A DNA stretch of 10,045 bases from a bacterium (lineage in GTDB: Bacteria > Margulisbacteria > Marinamargulisbacteria > JAAEMD01), in the NCBI GenBank assembly GCA_024225875.1, contig JAAEMD010000380.1:1-10045 (forward strand), written 5' to 3'. The translations under genes and the position numbers were made by a program. Shown one piece after another: positions 1 through 6,720 of this stretch. The notes under the pieces were generated by a model that saw nothing but the letters and a program-made list of their open reading frames with translations, did no database searches and was not told the origin of the DNA. Numbering within the stretch: position 1 is the stretch's first letter; each line of letters begins with the position of its first letter.

Positions 1-25
1 GACAGTTCAATTTGTACCAGTTATA
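1..25 (+). repeat. Tail fragment of the dispersed repeat seen at the right end
   Basis: The 15-mer ttcaatttgtaccag at 6-20 recurs exactly at 9737-9751, at the end of repeat copy A. Matching flanks (ga at the left, tata at the right) extend the resemblance to about 25 bp. A more diverged version sits at 10001-10025 in copy B. All three lie in the same orientation. The window begins here, so the body of this copy, if it exists, would lie to the left and cannot be seen. Confidence 0.45.
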
Positions 26-31
26 ATATAG

Positions 32-98
32 TTTAGAATATAATTTTAATAAATATAATATCTTTTTTAAAGAGGATATATTTTTATGTTATTATAAT
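32..98 (+). promoter_or_regulatory. AT-rich leader with candidate promoter of the DHFR gene
   Basis: This AT-rich leader contains several perfect tataat hexamers (22-27, 39-44, 54-59, 93-98). The best-spaced pair I find is tttaga (32-37), 16 bp, then tataat (54-59); tttaga matches the -35 consensus at four of six positions. With so many AT-rich hexamers the exact promoter cannot be chosen by eye. The leader also holds an SD-like agagga (71-76) followed nine bases later by a four-codon mini-ORF, atg tta tta taa (86-97), upstream of the DHFR start. Confidence 0.3.
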
Positions 99-126
99 TC
101 ATACTTTCAGTACAGGGTGATCTTAT

Positions 127-657
127 ATGGTATTTAGTATTATAGCAGCGATAGAAAATAATAATGGGCTGGGATTTGAAGGTCAGATACCATGGCAGCT
201 TTCTGCTGACATGAGATATTTTAAAAAAATAACCACCACCACGAATAGCAGTTCTAAGAAAAATGTGGTTATTATGGGCAGGAATACCTGGAACTCTTTG
301 TCCGATAAGTATAGACCTCTGCCAGATAGACTGAATATAGTATTAAGCAGGCATGCCGCAGAACAGTTTAGTAAAAGCACTATATGGACAACGTCTCTAC
401 AAAAGGCTCTTAATTTAGTAGAGCTTGAATACAGTTCTGCTGCGGAACAGGTTTTTGTGATAGGTGGTGCGACAATATATAAAGAAGCATTAAAAAGTGT
501 AGAATGTGAAACATTGTATTTAACAAGGATAATGAAAGACATTAAATGTGACTGTTTTTTTCCAGAATATAACAAAGAATATGAACTGCTGTCTAAAAGT
601 GTGCCGGCAAAGGAAGGTAACCTGAAATATATTTTTGAAATATATAAAAGAAAATAA
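127..657 (+). CDS. folA: Dihydrofolate reductase, eukaryote-like sequence type
   Basis: The protein (176 aa) reduces dihydrofolate to tetrahydrofolate with NADPH in the cytosol. Landmarks are the substrate-loop Pro-Trp at residues 22-23, the catalytic acid Asp28, the NADPH-binding block VVIMGRNTW (47-55), the folate-binding Arg68 in LPDRLNIVLSR, the second cofactor glycine pair IGG (112-114) and Thr133 in LTRI. Several blocks match eukaryotic DHFRs better than E. coli FolA: the longer YFKKITTTT segment before VIMG, TRIMKDIKCDCFFPE, and the C-terminal LKYIFEIYKRK. The acid is Asp, as in bacteria, not the Glu of vertebrates. An SD-like agggtga (114-120) sits six bases before the ATG. It is the only plus-strand gene, converges on the secretin gene, and has no thymidylate synthase next to it in the window. 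Family assignment is very secure; an origin by transfer is inference. Confidence 0.97.
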   Translation: MVFSIIAAIENNNGLGFEGQIPWQLSADMRYFKKITTTTNSSSKKNVVIMGRNTWNSLSDKYRPLPDRLNIVLSRHAAEQFSKSTIWTTSLQKALNLVELEYSSAAEQVFVIGGATIYKEALKSVECETLYLTRIMKDIKCDCFFPEYNKEYELLSKSVPAKEGNLKYIFEIYKRK

Positions 658-662
658 AGCAG

Positions 663-677
663 CCAGTTATAGTCTGG
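663..677. terminator. Weak candidate bidirectional terminator between convergent genes
   Basis: Only 23 bp separate the DHFR stop from the secretin stop. They contain ccag (663-666) and ctgg (674-677), which can form a 4-bp stem with a 7-base loop. T-rich sequence follows on both strands: atattaactttt on plus, and ctgctttattttc on minus. The stem is short, so this is only a suggestion based on position and flanking T-richness. Confidence 0.25.
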
Positions 678-680
678 ATA

Positions 681-3674
681 TTAACTTTTGGTTTCTGTGG
701 TATCTTCTTCCAGCTTATCTTTTACAATTGATACTGTAACAGTAATAACTAATTCAGTTTGAGAGTCCTCATCACGCCCTCCTGTAAAAAGGTTTCCTAA
801 TAAAGGGAGGTCTCCAAGGATTGGAAGCTTGGATTTGCTTGATGCGTCGGAAGAATTGAACAGGCCGCCAATGATAGCAGTACTACCATCTATAATACTG
901 ACTGTTGTACTGACCTTCCTTGTTCTTAAGATAGGAATGTCGTTATTTCTGCCCCTGTATCCGTTAATGTAACTGACTTCAGGTTCAATTTTTAACTGAA
1001 TTTCTTTTGAGTCTGGATTAATATAAGGTAAGATCTGCAGTGTTATACCGGTGTCTGCGAATTTGACAGATTCAGTAAGCCTGCCGGAGGCGTCAGTTGT
1101 TAGTTCTATATATGGTATTTTATCACCTATGAAAATTTCTGCGTTCTGTTCATGCAGGACCTTAATTTGTGGTTTTGCAAGTATTTTTGCTTTACCCTGT
1201 TCCTGCAGAGCGGATATTACGGCTGCAGATATAGAGAAAGTATAGCCTGGCTCATCTAAAGTAGCGCCTTCAGCTAAACCCAGACTTAAGTTTTGCGGCC
1301 AGCTGATACCCAGGCTCTGAAGAGCTGTTGATGAGACTTCTACTATTTGAGCTATAATCATTATCTGGGGTATTTTCTTTTGATCAATACGGCTGATAAT
1401 TTTTTCAATATATTCTATTTTTTGAGCATCAGCATTAATAATGAGTAGATTATCCTGATCCAGAGCCTGTACACTCTCTTCTGGTGCCAGTTGTTTTTTT
1501 ATGATTTCAACTGTGTTAGTAACCTTTATATTTTGCAGCTTAATTATTTTAGTAACAATTTTTGTAGGCAGCTTTAATTTTTGTGAAGGTGCCACAATAA
1601 TTGTATTATCGATAATTTTATATGAGAGTCCCTGTGTGTTTAAAACATATTCTATAGCACTAACTATTGTCGTATCTTTAAGGTAAATATTAACTTGACC
1701 GGTGAGTGATGAGTCAGAAACGATATTTAAACCGCTTTTTCTAGAAAGTACTTTCAGAACTTCTTTAATATCTGCATCTTCGGACTCCAGAGTTATTTTT
1801 TTGTTTAACCTCTCCTGTAGAGTGTTTTTCTTCTTTTTCTTTTTTTGATTTTTTGTCGGTTTATTTCTGTCAACTCTGAATACTTTTCTAATTAAAGATG
1901 TATTTAGACTATTCCTGCCAATAGCATGCAGATTGAATATATGCTTGCCTTTTGTATTAATATCGAACACTTCATCAAAAGATCCGTCACTCGACAGCGT
2001 AACAACACGGCTGTTTATGAAAAATTCTTCAGCATTTTTTATTTTGCCCTGGATATGAATGCGGTCTTTATAGGTTATAAAATTGTTCTCAGGTGTTTTA
2101 ATGCTGATAACAGGTATAGAGCTTTCTGCTTTAGAGGAGATTTTCTTGTTTTTATCTTCTGATTTGATCTTTATTTTTTTGCTGGTTTGAACTATTTTCT
2201 CAGGCTTTGGTTTTAAGTTTTGTTTTGTTTTTGCTGCTGTCTTTACTTTAATGTTTTTTTTGTCTGTTTTAACGGTTTTTTTGCTGGCGGCACTTTCTTT
2301 TTTTACTTTATAAAAAATGTTGCGTTTAATAGATGATATATTGTTGTCTTTTGACTTTGCAGAAATAGTAAAACTATTGATACTATTGGGTTTTGTAAGT
2401 TTTGAAACATGATGAAAAGTTCCGTTTGATTTAACAGGCACTGTCTTGTTATTAATTTTCAGGCTTGTAATATTTTTTGCTTTTCCTGTAAACAGGACTG
2501 TATCATCAGAAGTAATAAGTTTCTTTTGGGGAGAAAACAGCTCGATAAAAGGTTTTGCTTTTGAATTTTTTGTTTCTGTTTTTTTTATTTCAGGGACATA
2601 CTTATTTGTTTTAGTTACGGACATTTTTTTAGTTTTAGCTGTTTTTGATTTTCTTGCCAGGATGGTATTTTTTATAACAGGTTTTTGGAAGGACATATCA
2701 CTATAAGAGATATTTCTTAATAATTGATAAGTTTCATTTGTATTTGATACTGCCTTAAGGGTGTACTTGTGGACTTGGTAGGGCTGCTGGATTTTCTGGT
2801 AGAAAAAGAAAGCGCCTTTATCATTCATTCTTATAGAATTACCGTTTATGGCCAGTTTTTTAATGTTGTTTGTCTGGCCTTTAAATATTACCATTTGTTT
2901 GTCAGAAACATAGTTGTCAGGCGGGAAGTCCAGTACTATAGAGGCAGAAGGTGTTTTTTCTTTCTTACCTTTGCCAGAGGGCCCTTTGATACTTATAACC
3001 TCGGAAGCCGTGTTTTTTTTCTGGTTTTTCTTTGTGAGAGACTCCTCCTTATAAAGTATTGCCCGGCTGACATGGTAATGAGCTCCTGAATCAGATGTGG
3101 CTTGAATAACGTAGTACTGGTACCGGTTATTTTTTTTGAGAGGCTGGTAAAAAAAGAAATTTCCTTTATCATCCATTTTTATTATGTTGCCATTAATAGT
3201 AAGTTGTTTTGTGTTTTTAGTGTTCCCTTTAAAAACAACGTGTTTTTTGCTGGATATAAAACCTTTCTCAGGAGATATTAACTCAATTTCAGGAAGTAAA
3301 CCTTTTTGAGGATTAAAGTAAATCCTTCTTTTAACTTCTTTTATTTTTCCGTATTTTGAGATTGCCCGGATAATAAACTTATTATAAGTAGCTGATTCAG
3401 GCAGAGGGAGTGTTAAAAAAAAGTCGCCATTTTTTTTTAAGGCGATTTTCTTACTGTTAATAAATAAATGTTTTGTATTTTTCGCTTTCCCTTTAAATAG
3501 TATTTCTTCTTTATAGGAGTAATAGTTTTCTGGAGGATATATTATATCTATAACAGGTTGATCGCTGTTTTTTACTATATTGCTTTGATCAGCAAATATA
3601 AAGGAGTACAATCCACTAAGATATAGAACAAAAAAAAGGCTGACGCCCAGTGATTTTAATTTTGAAATTTTCAT
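681..3674 (-). CDS. pilQ: Type IV pilus secretin (PilQ-like) with five N-terminal Ig-like repeats
   Basis: This is the outer-membrane pore through which the pilus leaves the cell. The 997-aa product has a signal peptide (about 1-29, cleaving near FADQ). Five repeats of about 80 aa follow at roughly 40-120, 128-208, 244-324, 374-455 and 520-601. Each repeat follows a common pattern: SPE/PPEN, F-KG-kN, INg, Ng-F, then a final R-i-Y. They resemble bacterial Ig-like modules. Lys-rich linkers separate most of them (209-243, 325-373, 456-519, 602-617). The conserved part comes next: STN domain (622-697), one secretin-N domain (704-765) and the secretin barrel (768-985) with the VPIL-type LPILGDLPLLGNLF (950-963) and ELVITVTVSIV at the end. 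STN plus a single N1 domain is PilQ-like rather than GspD-like; the usual AMIN domains are not evident. The start is ATGA-coupled to the PilP-like gene. Confidence 0.95.
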   Translation of the reverse strand: MKISKLKSLGVSLFFVLYLSGLYSFIFADQSNIVKNSDQPVIDIIYPPENYYSYKEEILFKGKAKNTKHLFINSKKIALKKNGDFFLTLPLPESATYNKFIIRAISKYGKIKEVKRRIYFNPQKGLLPEIELISPEKGFISSKKHVVFKGNTKNTKQLTINGNIIKMDDKGNFFFYQPLKKNNRYQYYVIQATSDSGAHYHVSRAILYKEESLTKKNQKKNTASEVISIKGPSGKGKKEKTPSASIVLDFPPDNYVSDKQMVIFKGQTNNIKKLAINGNSIRMNDKGAFFFYQKIQQPYQVHKYTLKAVSNTNETYQLLRNISYSDMSFQKPVIKNTILARKSKTAKTKKMSVTKTNKYVPEIKKTETKNSKAKPFIELFSPQKKLITSDDTVLFTGKAKNITSLKINNKTVPVKSNGTFHHVSKLTKPNSINSFTISAKSKDNNISSIKRNIFYKVKKESAASKKTVKTDKKNIKVKTAAKTKQNLKPKPEKIVQTSKKIKIKSEDKNKKISSKAESSIPVISIKTPENNFITYKDRIHIQGKIKNAEEFFINSRVVTLSSDGSFDEVFDINTKGKHIFNLHAIGRNSLNTSLIRKVFRVDRNKPTKNQKKKKKKNTLQERLNKKITLESEDADIKEVLKVLSRKSGLNIVSDSSLTGQVNIYLKDTTIVSAIEYVLNTQGLSYKIIDNTIIVAPSQKLKLPTKIVTKIIKLQNIKVTNTVEIIKKQLAPEESVQALDQDNLLIINADAQKIEYIEKIISRIDQKKIPQIMIIAQIVEVSSTALQSLGISWPQNLSLGLAEGATLDEPGYTFSISAAVISALQEQGKAKILAKPQIKVLHEQNAEIFIGDKIPYIELTTDASGRLTESVKFADTGITLQILPYINPDSKEIQLKIEPEVSYINGYRGRNNDIPILRTRKVSTTVSIIDGSTAIIGGLFNSSDASSKSKLPILGDLPLLGNLFTGGRDEDSQTELVITVTVSIVKDKLEEDTTETKS

Positions 3675-4075
3675 AAGCTATATTCTTGCCCTATTTTAAT
3701 TATAATTTCTTTCGATCCCATTTTCAATAAAACATATTGCGGTGCAACTTTTTCTATACTGACACCGTAAAGTTCCTGGCCTTCCTCTACAGATTGCTTT
3801 ATACCTCTAATAGTGAAGATAGCATAAGGCTTGACTTTATCCCAGATTATACCATCAAGCTTTATTTTTATCCTTACAAATGTTCCATCAAGATAGTTCA
3901 GGCTGGGAACGTTTTTTGAATAAGATTTCCACTTACTATATTCAGCAGGCTCAAAAGGGTCTCTGATACTATATTGATTATTTTTCGTAGCAGTTAGAAT
4001 AGCGTCTTCTGCATAGCAGAAAGAGCACATAAGATTAATTGCTGTTATAATTAAAACGGTATAGTTTAAGATCAT
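3671..4075 (-). CDS. pilP: PilP-like periplasmic pilus assembly protein
   Basis: The protein (134 aa) probably bridges the PilN/PilO inner-membrane complex and the secretin. It has an N-terminal hydrophobic signal (about 1-22, likely cut after CYA), then an RDPFEP motif (38-43) typical of PilP. A compact beta domain (about 72-131) follows: LDGIIWDKVKPYAIF, G-k-x-x-V-x-x-G, YGVSIEKV and VLLKMGSKEIIIKIG, which is the PilP/GspC homology-region pattern. Neisserial PilP is a lipoprotein, but I see no convincing lipobox here, so anchoring may be by an uncleaved signal or absent. At 134 aa it is shorter than proteobacterial PilP, lacking much of the disordered linker. It overlaps the PilO-like gene by ATGA upstream and the secretin gene by ATGA downstream, which supports the assignment. 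Confidence 0.8.
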   Translation of the reverse strand: MILNYTVLIITAINLMCSFCYAEDAILTATKNNQYSIRDPFEPAEYSKWKSYSKNVPSLNYLDGTFVRIKIKLDGIIWDKVKPYAIFTIRGIKQSVEEGQELYGVSIEKVAPQYVLLKMGSKEIIIKIGQEYSL

Positions 4076-4656
4076 TTTATCATATAAACTTCTAAGGTTA
4101 AGTTACACCTTAACCTCACTGGTTTTGCACTAATAGATGACATATTGAAATCCTTAATTTTTATTATTTTAGAGTATTTTTCCAGAACACTGTATAGAGC
4201 AATAATACCAAAGAAATCTCCTGTTAACGATATTTGCAAGTTTTGAGTTTCTATGTTTTTTTTAGAAGTTTTATATTTTGATAAAGAAATTTTGTGGACT
4301 TCATTTCCTGTATTTTCTGCCAGTGTCGCTAATTTTTTAACGTAGAAATTATTAAAGTCAGACTCATTGAACAACATTCCCTGCCTTTTTAATAAATCAC
4401 TTTTGATTCTTTTTAGTTTTGCTTCAATATCTTCTTTTTTCTGGGCAGTATTTTTTTTGCTGGCAAGAATTACCTTGAACTGAGACAGCTTGTGTTTTTC
4501 AGTTGACATAAGTGAGAATTTTGGTTTAATTATAGAGAAAAACATCTGTATGCTTATAACAATAATTATGATAGCGTAAAGATACTTCTGATACTTTCTA
4601 AAGTATTCAATTAAATTTTCATGTTCTTCTAAAGAAAATAGATCAGATAAATTCAT
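4072..4656 (-). CDS. pilO: PilO-like inner-membrane alignment protein
   Basis: The 194-aa product has a short cytoplasmic N-terminus, one transmembrane helix (about 26-44), a Lys/Glu-rich coiled-coil stretch (about 52-95) and a C-terminal alpha/beta domain (about 100-192). That is the PilO/GspM bitopic plan with a ferredoxin-like periplasmic domain. Primary sequence is weakly conserved in this family, so the call rests on topology, length and position between PilMN and PilP. ISLTGDFFGIIALYSVLEKY (142-161) fits the strand-helix segment characteristic of PilO, where the motif usually reads G-x-Y/F followed by a helix. It would heterodimerise with the PilN part of the upstream gene. The start lies 6 bp after that gene's stop, preceded by a purine-rich gagagagag that can serve as ribosome binding site. 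A GspM-like label is the alternative. Confidence 0.78.
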   Translation of the reverse strand: MNLSDLFSLEEHENLIEYFRKYQKYLYAIIIIVISIQMFFSIIKPKFSLMSTEKHKLSQFKVILASKKNTAQKKEDIEAKLKRIKSDLLKRQGMLFNESDFNNFYVKKLATLAENTGNEVHKISLSKYKTSKKNIETQNLQISLTGDFFGIIALYSVLEKYSKIIKIKDFNMSSISAKPVRLRCNLTLEVYMIK

Positions 4657-4662
4657 AGTTTG

Positions 4663-6177
4663 CTACTCTCTCTCTATTTCCATAGAAAATATATTAACAG
4701 GATAAGATTTTTTTCTGCTGTCTGTTGTTATTTGATTAATTTTAACAGCTTTAAATATTTTACTTAATCTATTATAGAATTTAAAAATAGATGTTTGTGA
4801 AAATGCTTTGCCCTGAATGGATATTTTATTAGATAAAACCGATAATGATTTAAAAGTTATATCTTCAGGCAGCTCTGTTGACAGGTCTTTTAAAAGTTTC
4901 GATTTGGAGAAATCTTCAAGCCTCAGCTTATCAAACTCTTTTATTTGAGCCTTTATATCCCTGATTTCTTTCTGAAGTACCAGATATTTTCCTGTTTGTA
5001 GTTTTCTTATGAGGTTTTTTGTTCTTTTTGTATTGGATATATTGCTCCTGGCACTGCTTTGCATGTAAAAGGAAGATAGTAGAAATAAGCTCAGTATTAG
5101 TGCCAGAGTTATGCCGGCTATAGCCAGTTCAAGCTTATTGAAAACTGGTCCAATTACCTTTTTTACTTTAATTAAGCTAAGTGTAGTATTATATTTTTCG
5201 AAATACTTTAAAGCTAAACCAATGGAAGGCAGGGATTCTTCTGCAATACTGTCTGATTTAGATTCTGAGAAATTATCCGGTTCAAAATTAATATTGGAGA
5301 ACGGGGAATAATCCTGTGTTTCGTAGTTTGGAAACTGTTTTTTGAGAGAAGCAATAAGTTTTTTTCCTTTCGGGTTTCTGGAAAAGAAAAGGATTTTATT
5401 AAACTTCCTGCCTTTAGGGTTGGAGTTGTAATACGCCATGATAAAGTAACAGATGTGCTGGTATATATCTTCTACATCTATAACATCTTCTTCAACACGA
5501 GTGATATTTCTTCTCATTGAGTGGGTATAGCAGATGTTGCCGTTTTCTATAAAATTTAAATCTACAACATTGTCTTCAACTATTATCATTAAGAATGAAT
5601 CATCGTGCAGGTGCTGGTTCCAGAGAACTGCCCTGATAATAGCTAGAGTAGTCAGGTCAACTGCAGATAGACTTAAATCGGTAAGTGCGATTAAATCACG
5701 TAATTCATCTATTTTTGCAGTTTTGACTGCAGCATAAAGAACAGGTGTGATTACCTTGTTTTGTTCAGGCGATTTAATGGCAGGGTCTATTTTTATTTCC
5801 GGTAACTGATAACCGAAAGAATAATCAATCCGCCCGGAATTAAAGGGATAGCTGCGGGAAATTTTTTCATCAATAGCAGCTTTATGAGCTTCCATATGTG
5901 TGCCAAAGCGGCGTTCGACACTTTTTATATATATATTGTCCTGAATGCCAATTATAACAATGCTGGAAGAAAATTTTGACTCAGACAAAGCCTTGGAGAT
6001 CTGTTCAGATAAAATTTCAGGATCATTTATACTTCCTCCTGAAATAACCTTGGGAGGCAGAGGTATTCTCTTTAAATGTTTTACTACCGGACCGTTTTCT
6101 GAATTTTGAATTTCAGCAAAAATAAGAAGGTCGTCTGTAAGTTCCAGTCCAAGAGCTGATTGAAAACTTTCCTGCAT
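4663..6177 (-). CDS. PilM-PilN fusion protein (GspL-like architecture)
   Basis: The 504-aa product joins two pilus parts usually encoded separately. Residues about 1-330 resemble PilM, the actin-like cytoplasmic ATPase-fold protein: an N-terminal ALGLELTDD strand with IFAEIQ, VIIGIQD, an ALYAAVKTAKIDEL-type segment (147-159), LMIIVEDNVVDLNFIENG (196-213) and a terminal SIGLALKYF (318-326), a typical PilM ending. A transmembrane helix follows at about 350-372. Residues 373-504 then match PilN: a basic coiled coil (383-415), LLKDLSTELPEDITFKSLSV (428-447) and a strand-helix-strand domain (447-502). Cytoplasmic actin-like domain, membrane helix and periplasmic ferredoxin-like domain in one chain is the plan of GspL in type II secretion. 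The pilP/pilO/secretin context favours a pilus system. Translation is probably coupled to the PilX-like gene by TAATG, with an aagga SD 11 bases upstream. Confidence 0.85.
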   Translation of the reverse strand: MQESFQSALGLELTDDLLIFAEIQNSENGPVVKHLKRIPLPPKVISGGSINDPEILSEQISKALSESKFSSSIVIIGIQDNIYIKSVERRFGTHMEAHKAAIDEKISRSYPFNSGRIDYSFGYQLPEIKIDPAIKSPEQNKVITPVLYAAVKTAKIDELRDLIALTDLSLSAVDLTTLAIIRAVLWNQHLHDDSFLMIIVEDNVVDLNFIENGNICYTHSMRRNITRVEEDVIDVEDIYQHICYFIMAYYNSNPKGRKFNKILFFSRNPKGKKLIASLKKQFPNYETQDYSPFSNINFEPDNFSESKSDSIAEESLPSIGLALKYFEKYNTTLSLIKVKKVIGPVFNKLELAIAGITLALILSLFLLSSFYMQSSARSNISNTKRTKNLIRKLQTGKYLVLQKEIRDIKAQIKEFDKLRLEDFSKSKLLKDLSTELPEDITFKSLSVLSNKISIQGKAFSQTSIFKFYNRLSKIFKAVKINQITTDSRKKSYPVNIFSMEIERE

Positions 6178-6701
6178 TATTGATTTAATCCTTTTGTGTT
6201 TAAAATATGAACTTCTTGAGATAAGGCGCGGATAACGGTAGCTTCAAGAATTTTTGAATAAGTTTTACCATTATCATTAATTTCAGATACGCTTTTTATA
6301 CTGACTGTTGATACCATGGGGTCTCCGTCCAGTGTAACAGAGATGGTTACTGGATAGTCAAAGTTTGATAATGGAATAGATCCGTATACAGAAGATTTGT
6401 AGTAGGTGTTTCCTGAAAGGTGCTGCCATTGTTGACTGAACCCCTGACTATAGTTTCCCCAGGGATGGCCTTCCCGTATTTCAGAAATTGCATCTTCAAT
6501 ACCGCCAAGAGCAGCATAATATACCTGAATATTTTTTTCTTTTAAAATCAGCATAGTAGTATTAATCCTTATCAAAATCCAGTAAGATACACACAACATC
6601 GAAACTAATAATATAATAAAAGAAGCTAAAACAAGCATAGATCCATTTTCTTTTTCAGATCTATAGTTAGCGAGCATTTTTTTATATTCAGCTATAATCA
6701 C
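6177..6701 (-). CDS. PilX-like minor pilin / prepilin-like protein
   Basis: The 174-aa product has a charged leader followed by G20-S21 and a long hydrophobic helix, SMLVLASFIILLVSM and onward (about 21-45). It then has IQVYYAALGGIEDAISEI (58-75). This arrangement (Gly-Ser-x-x-Leu-Val helix, then an aromatic-Tyr-Ala-Ala-x-x-Gly-Ile-x-x-Ala block) is typical of PilX/GspK-type minor pilins processed by prepilin peptidase. The remainder is a small beta-rich domain of no obvious family. Such proteins prime or decorate the pilus. The start is uncertain. The codon at 6701 is GTG, preceded directly by an in-frame TAA and with the nearest SD-like aagg about 15 bases away. The next candidate, ATG at 6677 (residue 9), leaves a 12-residue leader but has no SD. 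A general T4P-associated PilX N-terminal-domain protein is the safest label. Confidence 0.72.
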   Translation of the reverse strand: MIIAEYKKMLANYRSEKENGSMLVLASFIILLVSMLCVSYWILIRINTTMLILKEKNIQVYYAALGGIEDAISEIREGHPWGNYSQGFSQQWQHLSGNTYYKSSVYGSIPLSNFDYPVTISVTLDGDPMVSTVSIKSVSEINDNGKTYSKILEATVIRALSQEVHILNTKGLNQ

Positions 6702-6720
6702 TTATTTAATGATAAACCTT

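Noticed and set aside
183..575. A 130-residue minus-strand frame inside the DHFR gene.
   Set aside because: The plus strand encodes an intact, clearly recognisable DHFR; the antisense frame has no family features.
1051..3089. Several plus-strand open frames of 60-106 residues inside the secretin gene.
   Set aside because: They are antisense shadows, rich in Phe/Leu/Ile/Val as expected from reading Lys/Asn codons backwards, and none has a supporting ribosome binding site or recognisable motif.
4072..6177. Calling the system a type II secretion system (GspL/GspM/GspC/GspD).
   Set aside because: The GspL-like fusion is suggestive, but the short RDPFEP-type PilP, the STN plus single-N1 secretin and the PilX-like neighbour fit a type IV pilus better. 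Without the ATPases and major pilin in view this is not absolute.
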